Shown: one piece after another, positions 7,261-16,000 of the stretch | Layout: every line of letters starts with the position of its first letter | Position numbering within the stretch: position 1 is the stretch's first letter | Assembly (NCBI GenBank): GCA_903900265.1 | Contig: CAIUMM010000229.1 | Span: 1-36,955 of the forward strand | Direction of reading: 5' to 3' | DNA from: an uncultured Pseudomonadota bacterium | GTDB lineage: Bacteria; Myxococcota_A; UBA796; SXON01 | DNA: 36,955 bases | The notes under the pieces: model-generated | Databases searched by the model: none | What the model saw: the letters and a program-made list of their open reading frames with translations, nothing else | Told to the model about the DNA's origin: nothing | Position numbers and translations under genes: made by a program

Positions 7261-7386
7261 CGGCTTACCGCGGAATGCACGCGGCCGGTCACGGGGGCGA
7301 CGGTCGTGAGCGGCGAGCGACCCCGCGGCGGGTCCGGCCCGCTGAGGCCCGAATCTCATCATCAGGCTACCGCAAGCCCCTACGCT

Positions 7387-7395
7387 TGTTACAAT
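7387..7395 (+). promoter_or_regulatory. extended -10 promoter candidate for the BREX operon
   Basis: The sequence TGTTACAAT reads as an extended -10 element (TG, one base, TACAAT). No good -35 hexamer lies 17 nt upstream, as is allowed for extended -10 promoters. Transcription would begin near 7402, leaving a leader of about 140 nt before the first BREX gene. It is the best promoter-like site in the gap and the only gap wide enough to hold a promoter for the thirteen-gene operon. Confidence 0.4.
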
Positions 7396-7423
7396 CCCGA
7401 CTCCCGCCCAGGGGGCCTCGTGC

Positions 7424-7441
7424 CTGACGACGGGGCGTCAG
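7424..7441 (+). other. leader hairpin upstream of the BREX operon
   Basis: CTGACG-ACGGGG-CGTCAG is a perfect 6-bp stem with a 6-nt loop, placed in the predicted 5' leader. No U-run follows, so it does not look like a complete intrinsic terminator. It may protect the message or serve as a protein site. Downstream, ATG at 7519 opens a nine-codon frame whose TGA overlaps the GTG of the first BREX gene, a possible leader peptide. Confidence 0.3.
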
Positions 7442-7544
7442 CCACCCAGTCTACAGGAGCCTCCACGTTGCCCACTTCCCGCGAAGGCACGCTCGCCGTT
7501 GTCCGCCGCCCAGCGGCGATGATCAGCGACGGCGGGACGGCTAC

Positions 7545-8111
7545 GTGACCCGAACCGCCACCCTCGACTTCGAGCGCCTCTTCAAGCTGCGCCTCGTCAT
7601 CGCTCGCCACGGTGAGATGGACGGGATGGGCTGGTGGAACACGAACGGCGTCCTCGGGCCGATGGGGCGCACCGTCTACTCCCGCGGGTTCCCGCGCACG
7701 GCTTCCTTCGCCCAGGCTCGCGTCGTCTTCGCCGTCGCCCGGGCCCGCTGCAGGGAGCTTTGGAGCCCCGCGAACTGCGCCACCCTGTGGAGCCTGCCGG
7801 CTGCCGTGGAGGACGAGTTCGACGACCACTGGCAGGCATGGGCCGACGATGGCGAAGGCTGGGCCCCGTTCTTCAGCAAGCTCGCAGCGCTGCCCGCCGG
7901 TGAGCTGCTCGGCTCGCTCGAAGGGCTGGCCCTGCTCTCGCCCGCGGAGGTCAGCGCGGCGCGCGACCTGAAGCGTTCCGCCGATGGGGCGGCCGTACTT
8001 CTGCCCGGCATCCGCGTGGTGGATGAGGAGACAGTCGCGCTGCTCGCGGCGGGCTTCTTCCGGAGCGACCGCGCGCGCCCCGCCGTCCCCTACGCCCGAT
8101 TGGCGGCATAG
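7545..8111 (+). CDS. brxE: BrxE-like protein, first gene of the BREX operon
   Basis: This 188-aa protein begins with a hydrophobic helix (FERLFKLRLVIARHGEMDG). It contains the motifs GWWNTNGVLG and RGFPRTASFAQARVVFAVA, then CATLWSLP and FFSKL. I recall this arrangement from proteins annotated as BrxE, which open type 6 BREX loci just before brxA. Its molecular role is not known. The start is a GTG with only a weak ribosome site, overlapped by the stop of a possible nine-codon leader. The gap to brxA is 3 nt. The assignment rests on motif memory and position; a search would settle it. Confidence 0.6.
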   Translation: MTRTATLDFERLFKLRLVIARHGEMDGMGWWNTNGVLGPMGRTVYSRGFPRTASFAQARVVFAVARARCRELWSPANCATLWSLPAAVEDEFDDHWQAWADDGEGWAPFFSKLAALPAGELLGSLEGLALLSPAEVSAARDLKRSADGAAVLLPGIRVVDEETVALLAAGFFRSDRARPAVPYARLAA

Positions 8112-8114
8112 CGC

Positions 8115-8897
8115 ATGGCCTCGCGCGCACAGGTGGTGTCGTCCTTCACCGTCATCAAGGGGACGCTCATCGAGCCGACGTACCAAGCGTTCGCGCTCTG
8201 GGACCTCACGCTTACGAAGAAGCAGAACTTGGACCAGTTCAAGGCCACCGACCCCTTCGGGTCGCGAACCGCGAACTGGCTACGTGACCTCATCTTCACC
8301 CTGAGTCGCAGGTACGACCCGAGCGGCCGCGACCGCCCGCTCGTCCGCCTCGCCGCTGGGCACTGCCCGCTCGAAGTCTGGCGTCCCCTGTTGCTCTGGC
8401 ACATGACGAGGGACGAGTTCCTCGTTCGGGACTTCCTCGTCAACTTTCTCTACCCCCTGCACGCCGACGGCACGTGGCGCGTGCGCACGAGCGACGTGAT
8501 TCCCTACCTCCGCGGCCTGCACGGGCGGACGGACATCGCCATCAAGGAGGCGTGGTCCGAGGACACCGAGGATCGCGTCGCATCAGGCCTTCTTCGCCTC
8601 GCCAGCGACTTCGGCCTGATGACTGGGACCGTCTCCCGTGAATTCGTCTCCTACCACCTGCCGGAGGCGGCCTTCCTGTACCTGCTGCACGCCATCCGCG
8701 ACCACGAGCCGAACATCCACCGCCTCGTCCACAACCCGGAGTGGCGCATGTTCCTCATGGGCCCCGAGGACGTGCAGCGCGAGCTCTTTCGGCTCCACCA
8801 GTTCCAGCGCGTCCACTACGAGGTCGCAGGCTCCATCGCACAGCTCCGGCTGCCGTGTGCATCCGCGGGTGCGTACGCCGAGGAGATGGCGTCATGA
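8115..8897 (+). CDS. brxA: BREX protein BrxA (DUF1819 family)
   Basis: This 260-aa protein matches the DUF1819/BrxA family. It has the N-terminal segment TLIEPTYQAFALWD, the middle LLLWHMTRDEFLVRDFLVN, the helical segment DTEDRVASGLLRLASDFGLM, and the C-terminal run MFLMGPEDVQRELFRLHQF followed by a hydrophobic strand IAQLRLP. Family members are about 200-260 aa, so length fits. BrxA is a small DNA-binding helical protein required for, or contributing to, BREX defence. The last four bases overlap brxB (ATGA), so the two are translated together. Confidence 0.85.
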   Translation: MASRAQVVSSFTVIKGTLIEPTYQAFALWDLTLTKKQNLDQFKATDPFGSRTANWLRDLIFTLSRRYDPSGRDRPLVRLAAGHCPLEVWRPLLLWHMTRDEFLVRDFLVNFLYPLHADGTWRVRTSDVIPYLRGLHGRTDIAIKEAWSEDTEDRVASGLLRLASDFGLMTGTVSREFVSYHLPEAAFLYLLHAIRDHEPNIHRLVHNPEWRMFLMGPEDVQRELFRLHQFQRVHYEVAGSIAQLRLPCASAGAYAEEMAS

Positions 8898-9472
8898 GCG
8901 ACTGGAGGCACCGCCTGACCGAGAACCTGGAGCCGATCCTCAGCGAGTCCGACCCGCGCCCGAAGATCAGCGCCTACCACGACATGCCGTTCGCGATCTT
9001 CGTCTACCCACCGACGGCCGAGTTCGCGGTCCGGGAGCAGGTGGCCCTGCTGCGGACGCGGCTGCGCCAACGCGGGAAGGAGGTCACGACGATCTCGCTC
9101 GCACAGTGCCTCAACAAGGCGCTGGAGGCCGAGGGCCTCGGAAACGAAGGGCTCGGCGCTGCCGAGCGGGAATCTGGACTCGAGGCGGCCATCGACACCG
9201 CGCACGAGGTGCTCAGCAAGTACCAGCCGCTCGATTCGCTGGTGGCGGAGCAGGTCCCCCACGGCGCCGACCCCAAGCGCGACATCGTCTTTCTCACCCG
9301 CGCCGGTGCGCTCTTCCCGGTGTACCGCACGTCCTCCTTGCTTGAGCAGTTGAAGGGGAAGATCAGCGTTCCGACGGTCCTGTTCTACCCAGGTACCACC
9401 GACGGTCCCGCTGGGCTGCGCTTCATGGGCGTGCTCGACGCGGAGCACAACTACCGCCCGAAGATCTTTTGA
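8894..9472 (+). CDS. brxB: BREX protein BrxB (DUF1788 family)
   Basis: This 192-aa protein fits DUF1788/BrxB. Residues about 24-36 carry the strand YHDMPFAIFVYPP. EFAVREQVALLRTRLRQRGK follows, then a strand ending TISLAQ. Near residues 135-160 are DIVFLTRAGALFPVYRTS and later PTVLFYPGT. This alternation suggests an alpha/beta fold. BrxB is essential for defence in studied type 1 systems and probably works with BrxC and PglZ, but its biochemical activity is not established. The ATG at 8894 overlaps the brxA stop; a longer open frame upstream only shadows brxA. Confidence 0.88.
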   Translation: MSDWRHRLTENLEPILSESDPRPKISAYHDMPFAIFVYPPTAEFAVREQVALLRTRLRQRGKEVTTISLAQCLNKALEAEGLGNEGLGAAERESGLEAAIDTAHEVLSKYQPLDSLVAEQVPHGADPKRDIVFLTRAGALFPVYRTSSLLEQLKGKISVPTVLFYPGTTDGPAGLRFMGVLDAEHNYRPKIF

Positions 9473-9485
9473 CCTTGGACAGCCA

Positions 9486-12400
9486 ATGACGACCATCAGG
9501 CAGCTCTTTGCCAACCAGATTGACCGCCGTATCGAGGAGGTCATCAAGGTCGATCAGGCCAACGCCGAGATCATCCGTGGGGAGATTGGCGAGTACGTCG
9601 TGACCGACGCGATTCGCAAGCATCAGCGGGAGATTCTGGAGGTGTACTGGGACACCCCCCGCAAGCCACACGAGGGCACGGCGGTGTGGGTCTCGGGCTT
9701 CTTCGGATCGGGCAAGTCGAGCTTCGCCAAGATGCTGGGACTCGCCTTGGAGAACCGGGACATCTGCGGCGAGGGCGCCGCGCTCCTGCTCGGGAAGCAG
9801 GCGAACGACGTTCACGTGCAGGTGCTCCTCCAGCAGATCGCGGAGCAAGTGCGCACCGAGTCGGTGATCTTCGACGTCTCGACCGACCGCGGCATCCGAT
9901 CCGGCGACCAGAAGCTCACCGAGATCATGTATCGGCTCTTCCTGGAGCACCTCGGCTACGCGAAGGATCTCGACCTCGCCGAGCTCGAAGTCACGCTCGA
10001 ATCCCAGGGCCAGCTCGACGGATTCAAGGCGAAGTACCTGGAGCGTCACGGCAAGGAGTGGGACCGCGACAAGGGCCTGGTCGTCCTCGCGATCGGCCGT
10101 GCCAGTGCGACTATGCACGCCCTCGAACCGGCTACCTATCCCAACGAAGACTCCTGGAAGCTGGGCATCCGGGGCCGGATGGACATCACGCCAAAGGCCC
10201 TCGCCGAGCGCTGCATCGAGCTGATGAAGCGCCGAAAGGAGGGGCGCAGCCTGGTGTTCGTGATCGACGAGGTCGGGCAGTTCGTGGCGCGCGACGTGCA
10301 GAAGATGCTCGACCTGCAGGGTCTGGTCCAGAGCTTCGGTGCCGTCGGGCGGGGCAAGCTGTGGATCGTGGTCACCTCGCAGGAGAAGCTGAACGAGCTC
10401 GTGGGCGGGCTCGATCAGTCGAGGGTCGAGCTGGCGCGACTCATGGACCGGTTTCCGCTCCAGGTTCACCTCGAACCCTCCGACATCTCTGAGGTCACCA
10501 GCAAGCGCGTACTCTCCAAGAACGCGGGCGCACAGGCGACGCTGCGGGACCTGTTCGCGACGCACCGCGCGCGCCTCACCCGGTCCACCCTGCTCTCCGC
10601 CCCAGGCATCCGCCTGCCGGAGCTGACCAACGACAGCTTCGTCGACCTGTACCCGCTCCTTCCCTACCAGGTCGACCTCATCATCCGCGTCGTCTCCGGG
10701 CTCCGCCTGCAGGGGGGTGCGAGCAAGCACGTCGGCGGGGCAAACCGGACCATCATCAAGCTCGCCCAGCAGCTCCTCATCCACCAGGACGTGGACCTCG
10801 CCAGCAAGCCCGTCGGCGCGCTGGCACGCATCGACCAGATCTACGATCTTGTCTCTGGGAACATCGCGAGTGAGGTACGCGCGAAGATCGACCAGATCGG
10901 GCGCCAGGTGGACCACCCGCTGGCGCAGGCGGTCGCCAAGGCCATCTGCCTGCTCCAATACGAACAGAGCATCCCCCGCACGCCGGAGAACCTCGCGGCC
11001 GCGCTGCACCCCTCCGTCGAGGCGGACTCGCGGCTCTCCGAGGTCAAGCAGGCGCTGGACGCCCTGGTCCTCGCGCATCAGGTGCGCCTCGGCGACGGCG
11101 GCTACCGCATCCCGACCCCGGCCGAGGACGACTGGGAGCGGCAGCGGGCCGAGCTGCGCCCAAAGCCCGCGGACAGCGCCCGGCTCCTCACGGAAGTGAT
11201 CGACGGGCTTTGGCAGCCCCAACCCGCGCACACGCTGCTGGACGTGAAGCCCTTCAAAGCCGGGCTCTTCTTCAACAACAAGCTCGTCCAGGAAGGCGAT
11301 GTTCCGGTCTACGTGGCCGTCGCAGAGACGGACCACGAGCTCCGGGAGCGTCAGCTCGAGTGGCGCACCCGAAGCCAGACGGAGCGGAAGGCGCTGTTCT
11401 GGGTGTCGCGCCTTGATGACGCGGTTTCGCGCACGCTGGATGAGGTATTCCGGTCGAACGAGATCCTCGCTCGGAAGGAGCGCAACGCCCAGTCCAAGGA
11501 CGAAACTGCGCTCGTCTCGGAAGAGAAGCGCCGGCTGCGGGGCAACCTCGACGAGCTCAAGCGCCTCACGCGAGAAGCTCTGCTCGGCGGCACGATCTAC
11601 TTCCGGGGGAACCAGCGCGGCCCCGAGTCCGGTGCAGGCGACATCGGCAAGGCGTGCTCTCGGGCGCTCGGTCTCGCACTGCCCGAGGTCTTCGACCGGT
11701 TCCACGAAGCCGCGTCGCGGGTGACGGCCAACGACCTCTCCGCACTGCTGACGACGGAGAACCTGCGGGGCCTGACCCCTGTATTCACGCAGCTCGTTCT
11801 TGTGCGCGAGGAGAAGGGAAAGCCAGTGTTCCGCACCGACTCCGGCCCCCTCGCCGAGGTCCTGGCGCGCATCGTGAACAAGGCCAGCTATGGTGAGCTC
11901 GCGAGCGGTCGCTCTCTGACCGATGATCTCGCGAAAGAGCCCTTCGGCTGGGACTTCGACGTGGTGCGGCTCCTCGCCGCCGCCCTCGTGCGGGCCGGCA
12001 AGGTCGAGATGGTCAGCGAGGGCCAGGTCCTCGACAACGCCCTCGCGCTGGACGCCAAGAATACCCTCACCAAGAACAACCTGTTTCGGCAGGCCACCTT
12101 CCGGCCGAAGAAGGGGATCGACTTCCAGGAGGTCGTGAAGGCCTATGAAGCCTTCAAGGCAGTCTTCGGGAAGGAAGTCGCGGAGTTGGAGCAGGGGGCG
12201 GTGGCGAGGGCGATCCGCGAAGCGACCGCGCGTGCGGAGGAAGAGGTCCGCGAGGTCCACACGCTGCTCACGACCCACACCCTCCCCGGCGCTCACGTCC
12301 TTCAGGCAGCGATCGAGCAAGCCCGGGTCATTCGAGGCGGCGGCGAGGACAACGCCATCCTTACGTTCAACACCTGCTTCGAGCAGGTGAAGGAAGCAAT

Positions 12401-13022
12401 TCGCCGCACGGCCGAGCTGAAGGGCAAGCTGACGACACCCGGCATCGAGGACCTGAAGCGAGCGCGACGCGCCGTCCGCGACTTCTGGCCTTTCCTCCAA
12501 TCAGAGGGCGACGTGGAGCCTGGACTGGCCGACCGGGCCATTCTTCTGGTGGACCTGCTCCAGCGCGAGACGTTCTTCCGTGAAATTCCCGCCATCGACC
12601 AGAACGCTCGCGAGATCGCGGCCGAGTACCAGCGCCGGTTCGAGGCTGCGGTCGTGGAGCGCAGGACGACGTACCAGGCCGCGTTGACCACGCTACGGGC
12701 GATGCCTGGGTGGGAAACCCTGACGTCCGAGCAAGGCGCGCGAGTCGAGACTCCGCTCGCGGGACCCGCCGGTTCGGTGCCGGGAGCCCAGACACCCATC
12801 CCCCAGATCCGGGCAGAAACCGAGGCGTGCAGTGCGCGGCTGGCCAGGGCGGTTGACGATCTCATGCGCCTCGTCGATGGCAACCGCATCGTCCACGTGC
12901 GGGTGTCGGGGTACTTCACCGGGGGGATCGACACCGTGGAGCAGCTCGACGCCGCCCTCGCTGGGCTGCGTGAGGTGTGCGAGAAGGAGATCGGTTCCGG
13001 CAAGAAAGTGGTCATCCAGTAG
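9486..13022 (+). CDS. brxC: BREX ATPase BrxC
   Basis: This 1178-aa P-loop ATPase of the BrxC family is a core BREX component. After a helical start (TIRQLFANQIDRRIEEVIKV) comes GFFGSGKSS at 71-79, a Walker A motif with Lys77. The Walker B strand LVFVIDEVGQFV has Asp261/Glu262. The family signature LLPYQVDLIIRVVSGLR lies near residue 395. Long helical and charged regions follow, including a coiled coil near 650-700. Length is typical (about 1100-1200 aa). BrxC is needed for both host methylation and phage restriction in type 1 systems. It lies 13 nt after brxB. The pglX ribosome site AGGAGG overlaps its stop codon. Confidence 0.93.
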   Translation: MTTIRQLFANQIDRRIEEVIKVDQANAEIIRGEIGEYVVTDAIRKHQREILEVYWDTPRKPHEGTAVWVSGFFGSGKSSFAKMLGLALENRDICGEGAALLLGKQANDVHVQVLLQQIAEQVRTESVIFDVSTDRGIRSGDQKLTEIMYRLFLEHLGYAKDLDLAELEVTLESQGQLDGFKAKYLERHGKEWDRDKGLVVLAIGRASATMHALEPATYPNEDSWKLGIRGRMDITPKALAERCIELMKRRKEGRSLVFVIDEVGQFVARDVQKMLDLQGLVQSFGAVGRGKLWIVVTSQEKLNELVGGLDQSRVELARLMDRFPLQVHLEPSDISEVTSKRVLSKNAGAQATLRDLFATHRARLTRSTLLSAPGIRLPELTNDSFVDLYPLLPYQVDLIIRVVSGLRLQGGASKHVGGANRTIIKLAQQLLIHQDVDLASKPVGALARIDQIYDLVSGNIASEVRAKIDQIGRQVDHPLAQAVAKAICLLQYEQSIPRTPENLAAALHPSVEADSRLSEVKQALDALVLAHQVRLGDGGYRIPTPAEDDWERQRAELRPKPADSARLLTEVIDGLWQPQPAHTLLDVKPFKAGLFFNNKLVQEGDVPVYVAVAETDHELRERQLEWRTRSQTERKALFWVSRLDDAVSRTLDEVFRSNEILARKERNAQSKDETALVSEEKRRLRGNLDELKRLTREALLGGTIYFRGNQRGPESGAGDIGKACSRALGLALPEVFDRFHEAASRVTANDLSALLTTENLRGLTPVFTQLVLVREEKGKPVFRTDSGPLAEVLARIVNKASYGELASGRSLTDDLAKEPFGWDFDVVRLLAAALVRAGKVEMVSEGQVLDNALALDAKNTLTKNNLFRQATFRPKKGIDFQEVVKAYEAFKAVFGKEVAELEQGAVARAIREATARAEEEVREVHTLLTTHTLPGAHVLQAAIEQARVIRGGGEDNAILTFNTCFEQVKEAIRRTAELKGKLTTPGIEDLKRARRAVRDFWPFLQSEGDVEPGLADRAILLVDLLQRETFFREIPAIDQNAREIAAEYQRRFEAAVVERRTTYQAALTTLRAMPGWETLTSEQGARVETPLAGPAGSVPGAQTPIPQIRAETEACSARLARAVDDLMRLVDGNRIVHVRVSGYFTGGIDTVEQLDAALAGLREVCEKEIGSGKKVVIQ

Positions 13023-13031
13023 GAGGCGAAC

Positions 13032-16000
13032 GTGGAGAAAGAAGTCCGCGCTCGCATCCAGCGAGCCACGCAGGAAGGTCGGCAGCTGCTCGAACGCGAG
13101 TTCACGGAGCAGCTCGAAGGCGTCTACGACATCCAGATGAACGGAACCGTCTCAACCGCGGCCGGTTTTCACCTCGCAGAGGATGCCCAGGCCCAACGCG
13201 CCCGCATCAAGCTGGTGGCGGCGGTCGCTCACCACCGTGCCCAAGGGCTCTCCGCTGCGGACGCCGTCGCCGCGCTTCGGCGGGAGTGCGCGTTCACGAC
13301 GTTCAACCGCTTCGTAGCACTGAAGATGCTGGAGGCCCGCGAAATCGTACTGGAGTGCGTCTCACGGGGGACGGAGTCTAAGGGGTTCAAGGAGTTCCTC
13401 GGGCTGGCGCCGGGGCTCGCCGGCTCGCCTGAGAGCGCTTGGCGGCTCTACCTGGAGAGTGTGTTCGACGAGATCGGGCGCGAGGTTCGGGTGCTGTTCG
13501 ACCGTCGCGACCCGGCCTCGCTGCTCTGGCCGAGGCGGCCGGCGCTCGACGCGCTCCTCGGGGTGTTGAACTCGCCGGACCTAGCATCCGTGTGGGGTGA
13601 GGACGAGACGATCGGATGGGTGTACCAGTACTTCAACGGGGATGACGAGCGAAAGCAGATGCGTGCGGAGTCGCAGGCTCCGCGCAACAGCCGGGAGCTG
13701 GCCGTTCGAAACCAGTTCTTCACTCCCCGCTTTGTGGTCGAGTACCTCACTGACAACACCCTTGGCCAGACATGGGTGGAGATGCGTCGGGGGGAGTCCA
13801 AGCTCACGGAGACGTGTCGAAATCTCGTGAAACGCGGTGCTGCGGCGCATGCGCCGTCGGAGAAGACCCGGCCACAGGATGGCGACTCGGGGCACACCGG
13901 GCAGCGCCGCGCATACCGTCCCTTCCGAGAGCAAAAGGATCCGCGCGACATCAAGGTGCTCGATCCTGCGTCCGGGTCGGGCCACTTCCTTCTGTATGCG
14001 TTCGACCTGTTGCTGGAGATGTATACGGAAGCCTGGCAGGAGGGGGAAGATCAGCCGTCTGCGGCGACCGGATGTACGTTGCGCGGCGACTATCCGACTA
14101 AGGAAGCGCTGCATTTGGCCCTCCCCGGGTTGATCCTACGTCACAATCTCTACGGGGTCGACATCGACCCGCGCGCGGCCCAGATCGCTGCGCTGGCCCT
14201 CTGGATGCGCGCTCAGCGGGCTTGGAATGGCCTGGCCATCCGTCGAGCCGATCGGCCATTAGTGACGCGGACAAACATCGTGATCGCGGAGCCGATGCCC
14301 GGCGAGCCCGACCTGCTTGATGAGTTCTGTCGCGCGCTGCCAACTGACGTCGCAGGAGTCGTCCGCAAGGTCTTCGAGGCCATGACGCTCGCAGGCGAAG
14401 CCGGCGCGTTGCTGCGTATCGAGGACACGTTGCGGCAGGAACTGCAGAGGCGATTTGGCCAAGCAGGTCTGTTCGCCGCGCAGGATGCGAGGCGGTGGGC
14501 CGAAGTTGAACCACAGGTGTACCAAGCCCTGCGGGACTACTCCGAGCAGGCGCCGGGCGGTGCGGGCTACGCACGCCGTCTATTCGCCGATGACGCAGCC
14601 CGAGGGTTCGCATTCGTCGACCTGTGCCGCCAGCGCTACGACGTGGTCTTGATGAATCCACCGTTCGGCGACGCGACGCCCGCGACGAAGGACGCCGTCG
14701 GCCACCTGTACACACTCGGAATCAACGACATCGCAGCGATGTTCGTGGACGTGGGTGCAAGGCTGGGGTGTGAGCATGGCAAGCTCGGTGTCATTTGCAA
14801 TCGTACGGTGTTCGCCGTGCAGGCATTCGCGGGTTGGCGAAACCAACTTCTAACCGAACGCACGCTTGAGACCTACGCCGACCTCGGGCACGGGGTGCTG
14901 GATGCCATGGTTGAGACCGCGATGTTCACCATCTCAACGTCCCCAGGGAGGGCGACCGGAGGCGTCGCGATCAAGGCCGGATTCTTGTCGCTGCTGGAGT
15001 CCAGGTCGAAGCCAGAACTCCTCGATACTATCCTGGCAGATCAAAATGGCCGTATACTCTGGCGAGACGCTTCCGTGTTCCGAAAGATCACGGGCACTCC
15101 GCTTTCGTACTGGGTGCCAGATTCGCTCCTGAGCTTCGCTGGCGATGAGAAGTCGTTCTTGCAGTGCGGCGGCCTGATCTGCCAGGGCACCGCAACGGCG
15201 GACGACTTCCGCTTTTATCGCCTCCGTTGGGAAGTAGAAGAGCGCTTGATCTTGGTAGACCCCGTCGCGATCGATCCTCGGTTTCGTCGGCACAGTTGGA
15301 GTCCGGTCGCCAAGGGCGGTGAATACGCGCTGTGGTGGGACGACATCCACCTGGTCCAATACTGGCGAGAGGACGGCCATGAGCTGCGCAACTTCGTGGA
15401 CCCATCGGGAAAGCAGCGTTCCTTCCCTAAGAACCTAGATAAGTCCTTTCGCCGCGGGTGCACCTACCCGTACCGCACCACGAGTGGGTTCGCGATGCGC
15501 TTGCTTCCTGGCGGGATATCCTTCAGCGTAGGCGGCTGGGCAGTCTTTGCACCTGAGGGAGCTACCTGCGAGACCGTGCTGGCGGTGTACAACTCTCGGG
15601 TCGCCAGATACTTCATGGAGATTCTACTCGGTCAAGGCGACTCCTCCTCCTCAGGCACCGCGGCTCGCAACCATGTCGCCGCTGCCGTGGGCGGCATTCC
15701 GTGGCCCAAACACGCTATGTACGCGGATACCGATCGCTGGGTGCTCCGGCTCATCGATTTGGCGGCCAACGATCCCTTCGACGAGACAGGGGCTTACTTC
15801 AATCCTCAACGATTGCTGCTCCCTGAGGCCGAGTCGTTTGACGCGCTGTGCTCGGCACTCTGGGGTGGGATGTGCGACAAATGGAGGGAGGTTGCGCAGC
15901 TGACATCCCTGCTTGACCAGTCCGTAGCTGCCGCATACTCGTTAGACGCGGACGACTTGGCCGTGATCTCCGACGCCGAGGGTCCGGCGCTCCATGCCTA

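Noticed and set aside
7258..7548. Possible 96-aa gene in the BREX leader
   Set aside because: Composition is non-protein-like, there is no domain or ribosome site, and it overlaps the promoter-like site. Only its last nine codons are kept as a possible leader peptide.
9423..12500. Minus-strand open frame of 1025 codons opposite brxC
   Set aside because: GC-rich codon use on the plus strand keeps the antisense frame open. The product has no recognisable domain, while brxC has clear Walker motifs and operon position.
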